Positions 1 to 10,247 of a stretch of 64,000 nucleotides of DNA are shown piece after piece. Positions within the stretch are counted from its first letter, which is position 1; each line of letters begins with the position of its first letter. Position numbers and translations under genes: made by a program. The stretch is taken from assembly GCA_026874595.1 (NCBI GenBank), contig CM049319.1, forward strand, positions 39,067,473-39,131,472. The letters are read 5' to 3'. Below the pieces are notes generated by a model. It did not search any database and had not been told where the DNA came from. It saw nothing but the letters and a program-made list of their open reading frames with translations. The stretch comes from Sipunculus nudus (Eukaryota; Annelida; Sipuncula; Golfingiida; Sipunculidae).

Positions 1-79
1 GCCCTGTTAACGGACGGACAGCAGATAGACAGACGGACAAAGAGTGATCATTATAACTTTCAGTCAGCTCAGCTAAAAA
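1..79 (-). mobile_element. Family A 5' end, reverse orientation, cut by window edge
   Basis: Read on the - strand, this starts T-T-T-T-T-A-G-C-T then G-A-G-C-T-G-A-C-T-G-A-A-A-G-T and runs into the CCGT-rich stretch and GTTAACAGGGC seen just after the 5' hairpin in the + strand A copies. It is the only A 5' end on this strand in the window. Confidence 0.7.
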
Positions 80-219
80 CGATGAGACCTCGCTGAGGCA
101 ACAAGCAGTTTATTCAGTCGAAACTACAAGAATCTGCAAGATGGCGCTGAGCATGCGCAGTTGTGTGTCTGTGTGGTTTCGTAAGCATAGTTTCATTGTA
201 AAAGTCTTATTCTACAACA
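80..219. other. Short non-repeat stretch with YY1/NRF1-like sites
   Basis: About 140 bases between repeats. It contains C-A-A-G-A-T-G-G-C-G-C-T at 137-148 (YY1-like) directly followed by G-A-G-C-A-T-G-C-G-C-A at 149-159 (NRF1-like, one base off the core palindrome). The ATG at 141 opens 13 codons up to a GTAAGC donor-like site at 181. This pairing is common at housekeeping promoters. No gene can be followed from it in this window. Confidence 0.3.
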
Positions 220-2397
220 ACTCCTATATAAGCCCAATGCGAACATATATAATAGGTAAAATGCATCAATGCAAGTACTAAACATTTTGACTAAGAACCA
301 ATTACCCAAACATCACTACTGAAGTACTGGCATGGGTGCAAACAACCAAAAAATGATTGTACGTGCCACCACCAGTTTTGTATATGACAAAGCGATCCGA
401 GATGTATACATATGCCCAATATCAGGCTGATACATCAAAAACCTCCTGAGAAATAAGTAGGGACATACACTGTGCAAAAATGATTGTAGGTGACGCCACC
501 AGTCTTGTTTACGATGAAGCTATCCAATGTATATAAATATACATAATTTCAAGCTGATACAGGCCACTACAGGAGAAACTGTCTGAAAAATAAACAGGGA
601 CATGTACTGTGCAAAAATTATTGAACGTAGCGCCATCAGTCTTGTATACGACGAAGCTATCCGAGATGTATAAATATGCCCAATTTCAGGCTGAAATATC
701 AAATCCCGCCTGAGAAACAAGCAGGCACATACACTGTCCAAAAGTCATTGTAGATGGCGACACCAGTCTTGTGAGCGAGAAAGCCATCAAAGATGTATGG
801 ACAGGTCAAAATATCAGGCTAATAAAATATTTATACATCAAACTTCTCTTGAGTCAGGTGCACTGGGCTAACCAGGCTTAGGTGAGAAAGGCAGTTGCCC
901 CGAGGGAATGGCTTGCTCCAGGTACTGCACTGAGTAAACTGTTGACCTGCACCCTGCTGCACGGAGTAAACTCTTGACCTGTTCCTGGCTGCACTGAATG
1001 AACATTTGACCTGTTGCTATAAACAGATCCAGACTGACCTATTTATATATACAGACTCAATCTTGGCCTGTAGATAAATCTGTTTAGACTTTAGACATAC
1101 TGAAAGACTTAGGCTACAGTGCTTTTATTCAACCTGACATATCCATAAAATTTTTGGTATCAAAATTTATAGACTAATAAATGATGTAGCCCTTTCACTG
1201 TTAAAGGGCTAAAGGTCCAATAATTCTGCAAAAATCGTTTAAGTAAACTTGAACAAAGGCCTCCTAAGAATTATTTTGGGCAATGTTACAGAAGTTGAAA
1301 CAACAGTTTTGCACAAGATGACTATATTGCAGTCCTCAGTTTGAAATAGGCTAACTATTGGTGGCAAGACCAAATTCAGCTTTCTATGACTTTACGAACA
1401 AATAGCAAACCCATCTTTTCTTATACAATTGACAGAACCCCACCCCAGGATAATACTTGTGACAAATTAAACGATTAAGCTTAACAGTTTCATCATAAAA
1501 CAATTTAATACTGAAAGAGGCTAAAATTATGAGGTTTTTGTCCTTAAAAATACACGTCGATGTAGGTGGCACCACAAAAATTGCAATTTCAAATACGAGT
1601 CATGTGACTAACTTTTGCACAAACTTGGTAATTCTAGCTCCTGTCGTTTCTGTGATTGTTATGTCAGTGTGCTTACTTAGCCCAATGACAAAAGTTCAGA
1701 TTCCTGTAACTTGGCCAAAATTCATCAAACCTGAACCATTTGACCAAACTTGAGAAAACTTGGGCTTATATCTGTAAAATATTGAACAATTTGGCTGACT
1801 GAGTTCTGATAAGAAAATTTGCTCAGTTTTATTAGCTTTTCCCCCCGTTAAATATAGGTAAATGCAGGTTGCGCCACAAAACGCCCAATCTCAGGACATT
1901 TGATATATGACAGTTTTTGCATAGCATTTGGGGATCTTTGTTCCTGCTGTTCCTGAGAAATGTGGGCTAATGTACTGATGACTAATAACCCTTGTACAAA
2001 AAAGGTTGATGCAGATGGCGGCACCAATACCTCAAAATCATATATGAGTCATGTGACCAACATTTGCATAAAATTTGGTGACGATAGCTCCAGCCGTTGA
2101 TGATATTGTAATTTTAGTATCCTTTTTTTTGCCAATTGACTTAGTTCAGCTCCCCAATATTCACCGAACTGGAACCATTCGAACAAACTTGAGAGAGATA
2201 TTTCAGAGATTATTTCTGTGAAATATTGTACAATTTTGCTGGACATTTCTGAGAAGAAGATTTAAAAGTATTTATCGCTGTTTCCCTTTAAAATCTAAGT
2301 AAATAAAGACAGCAGAATATAAGCAAAAAACGATAGCGTGTTTTAGATGATTGATTTTTAGCATTAAATTTGGAGATTCTAGCTCCAACGTTTTTTT
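220..2397 (-). mobile_element. Family B element, reverse orientation, main part
   Basis: Reverse complement segments match the full-length B copy at 31316-33993 in order: the 3' block (CCCAATGCGAAC at 232-243 is the reverse of its 3' subTIR side), tandem units of about 155 bp with GGTGGCGCCACC-like cores (about 340-830), the CAAGAGTTTACTCAGTGCAG-like block (840-1080), and the GACAGGAGCTAG-like 5' part (1530-2390). It breaks at 2397 in a T run, where an A element begins. Its own 5' end reappears at 5991-6076. So this is one B element of about 2.3 kb split by an insertion. Confidence 0.75.
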
Positions 2398-5300
2398 AGC
2401 TCAGCTCACTGAAAGTCATCTGAGCTATAGCGATCACCCTTTGTCAGGCGTCCGTCCGCCATCAGGTATCGTAACCACTAGATCTAGAATCTTCTGACTT
2501 TAAATCCTTGGAGGTCAATAAAAAATCTCCTTGGAAACCTGAAATTAGGTCTCTGTTAGCCATATTCTTTGAGCTATGGAGCTCCGAAGTACCCCCAGAA
2601 TTATGGAAATTTTGATTCAATAGGTCAAGTATCTGAACAACTAATGCATTGATCACCATGATTTTTTGCATGGATATTGATCATGGAGTGTTTTATCGGT
2701 TTCTGCAGACTTGTGGCGCCACCTGTATTTTTTCGATTTTTACGAATTTATCTGTATTTTTGAGACCATAAAAGTTGTGGTTGCCTGTTAACAGGGCACA
2801 AATCGTAACTCCTGGACCTAGAATCTTCTCTCTTCACATGCAGGGAGGCCCATGAAAAGTCTCCTTGGAAACCTGAAATTAAGTCTCTGTTAACCATAAA
2901 CCCTGAGCTATGAGGCTCAAAATTACCCCCCCCCCCAGAATAATGAAAAATTTGATACAAAAGCTCAAGTAACTGAACATCTATTGCATTGATCACCATG
3001 ATTTTTGCATGGATATTGATCATGGAAAGTTTCATCAGTTTCTCCAGTCTGGTGGCGCTACCTGTATTTTTTTCCGATTTTTACGATATTTTTCTCTATT
3101 TTGAGACCTTCAAAGATGCAGTCATCTGTTAACAGGGCACAAATTGTAACGACTAGACCTAGAATCTTCTCTTTTGACATGCCGGGAGGGGAAACCCATG
3201 AAATGACTTTTTGGAAACCTGAAATTAGGTCTCCGCTACCAATAACCTTTGAGCTATGGGGCTCCGAAGTACCCCCCTGAATAATGGAAAAATTGATACA
3301 AAAGCTCAGGTATCAGAACATCTATTGCATAGATCACTATGATTCTTTGCATGGATATTGATCATGGAATATTTCATCAGTTTCTTTAGTCTGGTGGCGC
3401 AATCTGTATTTTTTCGATTTTTTTTACAATTTTTTTTCCTCTATTTTTGAGATCTCTAAAGATGTGGTCATCTGTTAACAGGGCACAAATCGTAACGACT
3501 GGAACTAGAATCTTCTTTCTTGACATGCAGGGAGCTGGGCCCATGAAAAGTCTCTTTTGAAACCAGAAATAACGTCTCTGTTATCCATAAACTCTGAGCT
3601 ATGAGGATCAGAAGTAACCCCCCCCCCACCCACCCCAGAATAATTAAAAGTTTTTTTCCAAGAAGCTCAAGTATCTGAACAACTATTGCATTGATCATGA
3701 TGATTTTTGCATGCATATTCATAAAGGACTGTTTCGCCATTTCCTGCAGACTGGTAGTGCAACCTTGATTTTTTATAATTTTTATGCATTTTTTCCTTTT
3801 TGAGACCTTCAAAGATGCAGTCATCTGTTAGCAGGGTACAAATCGTAACCAATCAACCTAGATTCTCCTAATTTAAAATGCAGAGAAGTCCATGAAAAAT
3901 CTCCTTGGAAATCTTAAATTAGGTCTCTTTTATCCATATCTTTTGATCTTAAGGGCTTGTAAATACCCGTCAGGATAATAAAACATTTTATATTTAAAAC
4001 CTCAAGTTTCTTAACAGCTAATGAATTCATCACCATGATTCTTTGCATGCACATTCATCATGAAGTGTTTTATCAGTTCCTGCAGACTGGTGGCACGACC
4101 TTAATTTATTCATTTTTTTTATGCATTTTCTTGAGGCCTTCAAAGATGTGGTTGTATCTTAACAGGGCACAAATGTAACCATTGCACCTAGAATCTTCTA
4201 ACTTTACATCAAGGGAGGCCAATGAAAAATCTCCTTGGAAACCTGAAATTGGGTCTCTGTTACCCATATCCTCTGAGCTATGCTTAAGTTGAATCGGATA
4301 CCACCTACAAAATTTGGCATTGATAAAATTCCTTTTGTGAAGGTTTTCCAAGTTTTAGACCTGCAATGAATCTGTCAACTGTTAACATGGCACAATTCCT
4401 AACCGTTGAATCTGGAATATTCTAACTTGAAATCAAAGGAGGTTCAGGAATATGTCTCTGTGGAAACCTGGAATTAGGTCTCTTTTACCCATATTCTCCG
4501 AGCTGTGGGGCTCAGATGTACCCCTAGGATTAATTAAAAATTTGATACAAAAGCTCTAGTATGTGAATAACTAATGCATTGATCAGCATGATTCTTTGCA
4601 TGCATGTTGATCATGGATTCTTTCTTCAATTTCCGCAGAAATGGTGGCACTACCTGTATTTTTTCTAATTTTTACGAATTTTCTTCTCTATTTTGAGACC
4701 TTCAAAGATGTGGTCGTCTCTTAACCAGACAAATCATAACGGTTGGACTGAGAAATTTTTGAGACTGACAAAATTAGTTTCTTAATTAGCTATGGTGTCA
4801 TCTAGTTTATTTTTCTTAAATGCTGCAATCTTGGATTTGGCAAAGCATATTGATTAGTCCCATGTAGGCTCCAAATGATCCTGCTTTTCCTACTTGTTTA
4901 GCTCAGCTGACTGAAAGTCACCTGAGCTATAGCTATCACTTTTTGTCTGTTGTCCATTTGGTTGTCAATAACGGGGCACAAATAGTAACCTCTAGACATA
5001 TAAACTTTTAACTCAATACCCATCGAGGTCCATAAAAAATCACCTTGAAAACCAGAAATTAGGTTACTGTGACCTATTTCCTCCAAGCTAATGGGATCAA
5101 AACTATCTCCTTGCCAGAATAATTAAAAATTTGACACAAAAGCTCCAGTGTCTGAATAACTAATGCATTGATTCCCATATTTCTTTTCTTATGCATATTG
5201 ATCATGGTGGGTTCGTTCATTTCTTGCAGATTGGTGGTGCCACCTGTATTTTTTTCACTTTTTTTCTCTATTTTTTAGACCTTCATATGAAGCAGTCAAT

Positions 5301-5990
5301 CCTTTAACGGGACACAAACCGTTAGCATTAGACCTAGAAACTTCAAAATGTACATCTGAGGAGGGGCAAATCTCCTTGGAAACCTGAAATTAGGTCATGG
5401 TGACCTATGTTTTGCAAACTAAAGGCCGCGAACAGGACCTTGAGCACCCATTGAGTCAAACAGGCACATGTTATATCTGCTAGCCCTAGAATCTTCCAAC
5501 ATTACATTCAGGAAGGTCAAGGTAAAATCCTTGTGGAAACCTGAAATTAGGTCATGGATACCTATATTTGCAAGATATGTAAAAGAACATGATTTGAGGA
5601 CCCTATAGGACAGATTTGCATTATTGCCTAAAGTTGGACTTAGAAACTTCTAATTTTATTAAGATCCAGGGAGGTACCTGTAAAGATTTGTTTGAAACCT
5701 GAAATAATGTTACTGTGACCTGTATTCTGTGAGCTATTTGAAAGAATATGACTTTACCACTTTATTAGTCAGATGGGCACAAATATTGTAGCAGTTGATT
5801 AAGAAACTTCTAACTTAGCATCCAGGGAGTTCTTGGTAAAGTCTTCTTGGAAACCCTTAATAAGGTCACTGTAACCTATTTCTACGGACATTTGGCAAAT
5901 GTATGATTTTGAGCACCCAAGGAGTAATTTTACCAATGGTTCAAAGATCCTTGAATTCAGCTGAGCGTCATGGCCCATGGCCCACTTGTT
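2398..5990 (+). mobile_element. Composite family A element (two 5' ends, one 3' end)
   Basis: The 5' end at 2398 is AGCTCAG...CTGAGCT (hairpin), followed by tandem units. A second A 5' hairpin begins at 4900 and its body runs to the 3' terminus: TCAGCTGAGC at 5957-5966, then a palindrome-like G-G-C-C-C-A-T-G-G-C-C, ending CACTTGTT at 5990. The whole block splits the reverse B element and lies between a T run and AAGG. Only one 3' end exists for two 5' ends. It may be one insertion made of fused copies, or a later insertion followed by loss. Confidence 0.75.
2794..4720 (+). repeat. Tandem array of ~345-bp family A units
   Basis: The landmark G-G-G-C-A-C-A-A-A-T recurs at about 2794, 3134, 3482, 3834, 4164 and 4388 (variants included), giving steps of 340, 348, 352, 330 and 224. 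Each unit contains AAACCTGAAATTAGGT, TGCATTGATCACCATGATT and a GGTGGCGCCACCTGTATTTTT-like end. The later units are shortened. No open frame is conserved across the units. Confidence 0.85.
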
Positions 5991-6076
5991 AAGGTAGCAT
6001 GGATTAACGTACGGACGACGGCGGACGGGGGACGGACGCTGCTTCGCCATCGCATAAGCTCGCAGGTTCGCAAAAA
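5991..6076 (-). mobile_element. Family B 5' end, partner of the copy at 220-2397
   Basis: On the - strand it reads T-T-G-C-G-A-A-C-C-T-G-C-G-A-G-C-T-T-A-T-G-C-G-A-T, the B 5' terminus, then a GTCCGTACGTTAA stretch. It stops at the B position where 2397 resumes, on the other side of the A composite. Confidence 0.75.
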
Positions 6077-6201
6077 TAGCTATGCCTATATAACAAACAT
6101 TAAATGAATAATTAACGCAATATTGCCACACTCCTTTAAACAGGCAGAATAGCTCCCTAATAAGTACAAATTCTCAGTCCATGTGTGTCCGGCCAAGAGG
6201 A

Positions 6202-6204
<3 letters not shown>

Positions 6205-6268
<64 letters not shown>
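6205..6268. repeat. (TC)n/(TA)n compound microsatellite
   Basis: A run of about 15 TC pairs (6205-6234) passes straight into a TA run (6235-6268, one T interruption). It lies about 700 bases upstream of the ARHGAP39 start codon. Confidence 0.95.
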
Positions 6269-6325
6269 CCCTGTACGATAGAGCACTTTCACTGTGATAT
6301 ATTGAACCTTAATGTATTATATTGA

Positions 6326-6375
6326 TTATATATATATAAATATATATATATATATTATATATATATATATATATT
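6326..6375. repeat. (TA)n microsatellite
   Basis: A near-continuous TA run with small interruptions, just upstream of the promoter region. Confidence 0.9.
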
Positions 6376-6384
6376 GGCCCTATA

Positions 6385-6934
6385 CTACACATGACATGTG
6401 ACCATATAATTAACAGTTTCGAGAAAAAAATCATTCACTGGTTTTTGAGGAGATCCTCTTAAACCAACGCGGTGGCGGGACCCGGCTGAAAACATATTTT
6501 CAGCGACATTTCGACTTATACAGTTAATCAGACCTGTACGTCTGCCATAGATGTGTTGGGTTGAAATCTGTATCTTTTCCATGATCCGACATCTGACCCC
6601 CGGGTTTTAGTCTCTACGACTAACATAAAGCCTGAATGGATAGTATATTTGCTTAAATATGTAAAACAGCCATTACAAATTACATTAAGTGAAACAGGTT
6701 GTTACACTTGTGTGTCACTATTCCTGTTCTGTGGATTTTAACAAACAAATATCAATTAGAGTCTCTCGCTTCACTGGTTGGGACCAACCACTTCGGGATC
6801 GGTATAGTTCGGTAATCTTCGTGGATACGCCTAAATGAAAACAAAATGGCGGTGACAGATGGATCTTACGGCTGGCAAATGTAGTGACATTTTCCGGGTT
6901 TTTAACATTAATAGGAGCTAAAATCTCTATTACA
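6385..6934 (+). promoter_or_regulatory. ARHGAP39 promoter and 5' leader region
   Basis: The 550 bases before the start codon are richer in CpG than the surrounding AT-rich DNA and are free of the repeat families seen elsewhere. No TATA box is placed convincingly. A block A-A-A-A-T-G-G-C-G-G at 6843-6852 matches the YY1 core, which usually lies at or just after a transcription start. The same ATG opens a 12-codon upstream reading frame ending with TAG at 6882-6884. If transcription starts upstream of 6843, this short frame would precede the real start by 50 bases and could reduce translation. The transcription start itself cannot be seen from sequence. Confidence 0.5.
6846..6884 (+). other. 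Possible upstream open reading frame in the ARHGAP39 leader
   Basis: ATG at 6846, 12 codons, stop TAG at 6882-6884. It ends 50 bases before the ARHGAP39 start and is in a different frame. Whether it is in the mRNA depends on the unknown transcription start. Confidence 0.3.
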
Positions 6935-6945
6935 ATGGCCGAACG
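6935..6945 (+). CDS. ARHGAP39: ARHGAP39 coding exon 1 (start codon, 11 coding bases)
   Basis: This is the first coding exon of a Rho GTPase-activating protein of the ARHGAP39/Vilse family. It encodes M-A-E plus two bases of an Arg codon, then a strong donor (GTAAGT) at 6946. The start has a good context (A at -3, G at +4). The same frame is open back to a TGA at 6836 with no other ATG, so 6935 is the only start available in this exon. The two leftover bases (CG) pair with the G that opens exon 2 to make CGG, giving M-A-E-R-W-E-W-V-E, which matches how invertebrate Vilse proteins begin as I recall them. The exon is too short to call alone; the call rests on phase, donor and the exon 2 match. 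Its 5' limit (transcription start) is not determined. Confidence 0.8.
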
Positions 6946-6999
6946 GTAAGTGTGCAACTTTTATCACCGTTTATGTTAATCTGTAATTCATGCAAGAAT

Positions 7000-8864
7000 C
7001 CCGATAATCTTAAATTGTAGAGAGACTATAGTGCACATCCAGATCTGATGTCTGTGGTTTCCGTGCGGCTGACCAGACCGCAGCAATCTGACGTTTCCGT
7101 TGCTGTGACAATTGTGCCGTGCAAAAGCCACCTGTGCTCTGTATTATGGACCCACCATCAGCACGAAAGATCAGTTACATACATACTGAACATTACAGAA
7201 GTAACATTTACATCACTGCAGTGAGTCCACCTCCCTGTTCCAGATAAAATGACAGCTGTGTTTACAAATGACAACTGGCAGCCAGTAACGCAGGGCAGTG
7301 AATATTACCGGTACATTCTTTGAATCAACTCAGGTGCAAATTCTGGAACATAAAGTGTTGTATTTAACTGACTAAAGAAATGCAGCAAAAGTATAAGGTT
7401 GCACAACCTCAACTGGTTCTTCCATCATGCTTCAGATCCAATGTCAATGACACACCCACTTAAACCTCAAATTAGATGCCAGAAACTAACAGTAACAATA
7501 GTCAATAATTAAAATATTGATCACATCATATTTAAAGAATATAATGTGTAGAATTATGTATTTTTGTAAAGGTAATTGATAAAGAGTCGTTTAAAGTAGC
7601 TGTGCTGATAACAACTACCATCACATGAAACAACAGGGACTGTGGCTGGGTTTCATTTTATTTGAGTCCATTTCACTACCCCTGTCTACCTGTTTTTTTC
7701 TATGAAAATTTTTATTAGTAACATTTCATGGGAAACAATTATAGTGCAGTGTAGAGGATTAAAGGACCTATTTTCAACAAGATAAATAAATACCTATATT
7801 ACACCTTATTTTAGAAACAGAATTATTTGAAAATATGAGAAATCAGTCTAGATTTTACAACATATCAGACACACTTATGGCAGTCAAGGTCTTATGTCAC
7901 ATGCATAAACAGCCTCAATTGACAGCTGCTGATTGGATGATTTCATGTAAACTCTCTAACAAATACTACTAGCTAAAGCAAAGATAGCTACTCATGCAGA
8001 TTAAAGGTTTGTTTATTTTAACATGCAATCACAAGACCGTTTGTGTGGGCCAACCTGCCAAGGTATGTGTTTATTCAAATCAACAGTGTCACATGGTTTA
8101 AATGCCCACATCGGCCGGTGACAGTGTGAATGACGAGAAAACTTTCATCAAATACGACAGGGAAGAGCTTCCGCTTTATTTGTAGTCAAATCAGTACCTT
8201 TTCTTATTGCTCAGTGTTTTTGCAGGCCGTTTTGCCCGCTGTTTTGTCACTTTTGAGCCTGCCCACGGCCGAAATGGTATGTCGTGGACAATGTAATACC
8301 ATAAAACACAGGGGACCAATGTCAAACTATTGACAATCATGGCATCTGCATATTTTGTGAAACTGACCTGCTGTGGGATAATGGAATACCGTAATGGCAT
8401 GATCAAGTTGGTCTGTTTGTATGTAAAAGCCTTTTTCAAACAGGCATATATCAGGTATATAGTTTCACAAAACAATTGGCGCGCCTCCAGGGGGCGTCGA
8501 GGCAGGCTTTAGTGCGCCTTTTCCTCCAGAATAGCCCCAAGGCGCGCGGGCGTGGCCATAAACAGAACACTGATACACGCCTGAAATAAAACTTTAGTCA
8601 CTGTCCCTGCCATGTGAACTGCCTATTTTATAAAGTTTTACAAACTGAAGACCAGTCCAATACATTGCAGATGTTGAAGTGATTTGAAAAAAGATATATA
8701 TTTTTGTCAGACAACTAAATATTGACTACAAGCATCATAGACTGCTGTGATACTCCCCTGTCACTTAGTTCGAAGCCAGAATGGATTTCTGCAGATGTAC
8801 ATATATATATGTAGTTAAGGTAGCATTAAACTAAAAAAAATGGAGGTGGTTACCTCTACCCAAA
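7000..8864. other. Unique intron DNA, no gene seen
   Basis: The first 1.9 kb of intron 1 shows none of the repeat families. Open frames here (for example 8130-8512 on either strand) are short, overlap antisense and show no known domain. The only notable site is the CTCF-like motif at 8484. Confidence 0.6.
8484..8496 (+). promoter_or_regulatory. CTCF-like site in intron 1
   Basis: CCTCCAGGGGGCG differs at one position from the vertebrate CTCF core CCACCAGGGGGCG, within a GC-rich island (8477-8555) in otherwise AT-rich DNA, about 1.5 kb after exon 1. CTCF exists in most bilaterians, but binding here is inference. Confidence 0.35.
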
Positions 8865-8989
8865 AAATTGAATAGATTTGGTTTGTTGGTTTTGGTAGGG
8901 TCATAGAAAGCTGAAGTTGGTCCTGGGGCTATTAGTTAGCCTATTTCATACTGAGGGCGGCAATAATCTTATTCTGGAAAACTTTTATT

Positions 8990-9926
8990 AGCTCAGCTGA
9001 CTGCAGGTCAACTGAGGTATAGGAATGGCGCTTTTTCCGTCATCCATCCGGTCATCCGGCTGTCCGTTGGCAGGGCCCAAATCGTAACTGCTGGTCATAG
9101 AAACTTCCAAGTGAAAATCTAGGGAGGTCAATAAAAAAATTTCTTTGGAAACTTGAAATCAGGTCACTGCAACCTATATTCTCTAAGCTATTGGGCTTGT
9201 AAAAAAACCCCAGAATAATAAAAAATTGACACAAAACTTCCAATATCTTGATAACTATTGCATGGATTGTCTTGAATCTTGCCTTGAATATTGAGCATGA
9301 CTAGTTTTGTCAGTTCCTGAAAAGCCACCTGTATTTTTTGTTATTTTAATGAATATTTTTCTATTTTTTTTACTATAAAATAATAACAATTATGTCAGTT
9401 TCTCAGCTGTGATTACATCTAGTGTCCCAAAACCTGGTGTGTTTATCGATCACAAGTGGATGCCCTATAGTAATCATCCTGTCTGTCTGTTTTTCTAGCT
9501 GGCTGTCTGTCCATCCGTCCATCCACTTAAATTTGTTTCCAGATGATAACTCCAGGTTGGATTCACACATGGATTTCAAACTTGACGTACATATGGCCCA
9601 CCACTAAAGCAAGAATCTATATGATTTTTGGGTCAAAAGGTCAAGGTCACAGGACTCACTTATTTAAAAAGATTATGGCTGCAGTTTAAGCCAAGCTTTT
9701 CATCCCAAACTTTCCATCTTGCACATTTAGCTGACATGCCAGTATGGAGACGGCATAAATGAATTTTGGTTCACAAGATCAGAGGTCAAGGTCACAGGGG
9801 CCATCTGTTCACAAATTGGTTTCCAGATGATAACTCCAGTTTAGTTTGACATATTTGTTTCAAACTTAACTTATATATGATATATGATAATATATAACTG
9901 AGCATCGAGACCCATGGAACCCTAGT
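8990..9926 (+). mobile_element. Family A element with GGTCA units, inside B
   Basis: It starts A-GCTCAGCTGA at 8990 after a TTTTATT run and ends with CTGAGC, GAGACCCATGG and CCTAGT at about 9926. It has a short A-type body, then GATCACAAGTGGATGCCC and units with AGGTCAAGGTCACAGG. B sequence continues directly on both sides, so the insertion site is well defined. No coding capacity is seen. Confidence 0.75.
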
Positions 9927-10247
9927 CAACTTCTGTAACATTGCACAAAAATTATTCTTAGGAGGCCTTTGTTCAAGTTTACTTGAACTGGTTGTTTCAA
10001 GTTTACTTGATTTTTGGCAGAATTATTGGAACTTTAGCAATGAAAGGACTGCAGCTTTTGTTATTCTAAAAATTTTGATAAAAAATCTTTGGAGATAGTC
10101 AGCTTGAAAAAAGCACTGTAGCCTAAGTCTTTCAGTATGTGTAAACAGATAAACCAACAGGCCAAGATTGAGTCTGTATCTATAATGACTGCCAACTGTT
10201 TCAGATTTTGCAACAGGCCAAAGGTCAGTCTTCTTCTATATATATAT

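Noticed and set aside
3468-3852. Reverse open frames of 61-118 codons across the A tandem units
   Set aside because: They recur because the units recur; frames differ from unit to unit and no domain is present.
6385-6582. 65-codon reverse frame upstream of ARHGAP39, as a divergent gene
   Set aside because: No domain, no splice or polyA context; the CpG-rich promoter region tends to lack stops.
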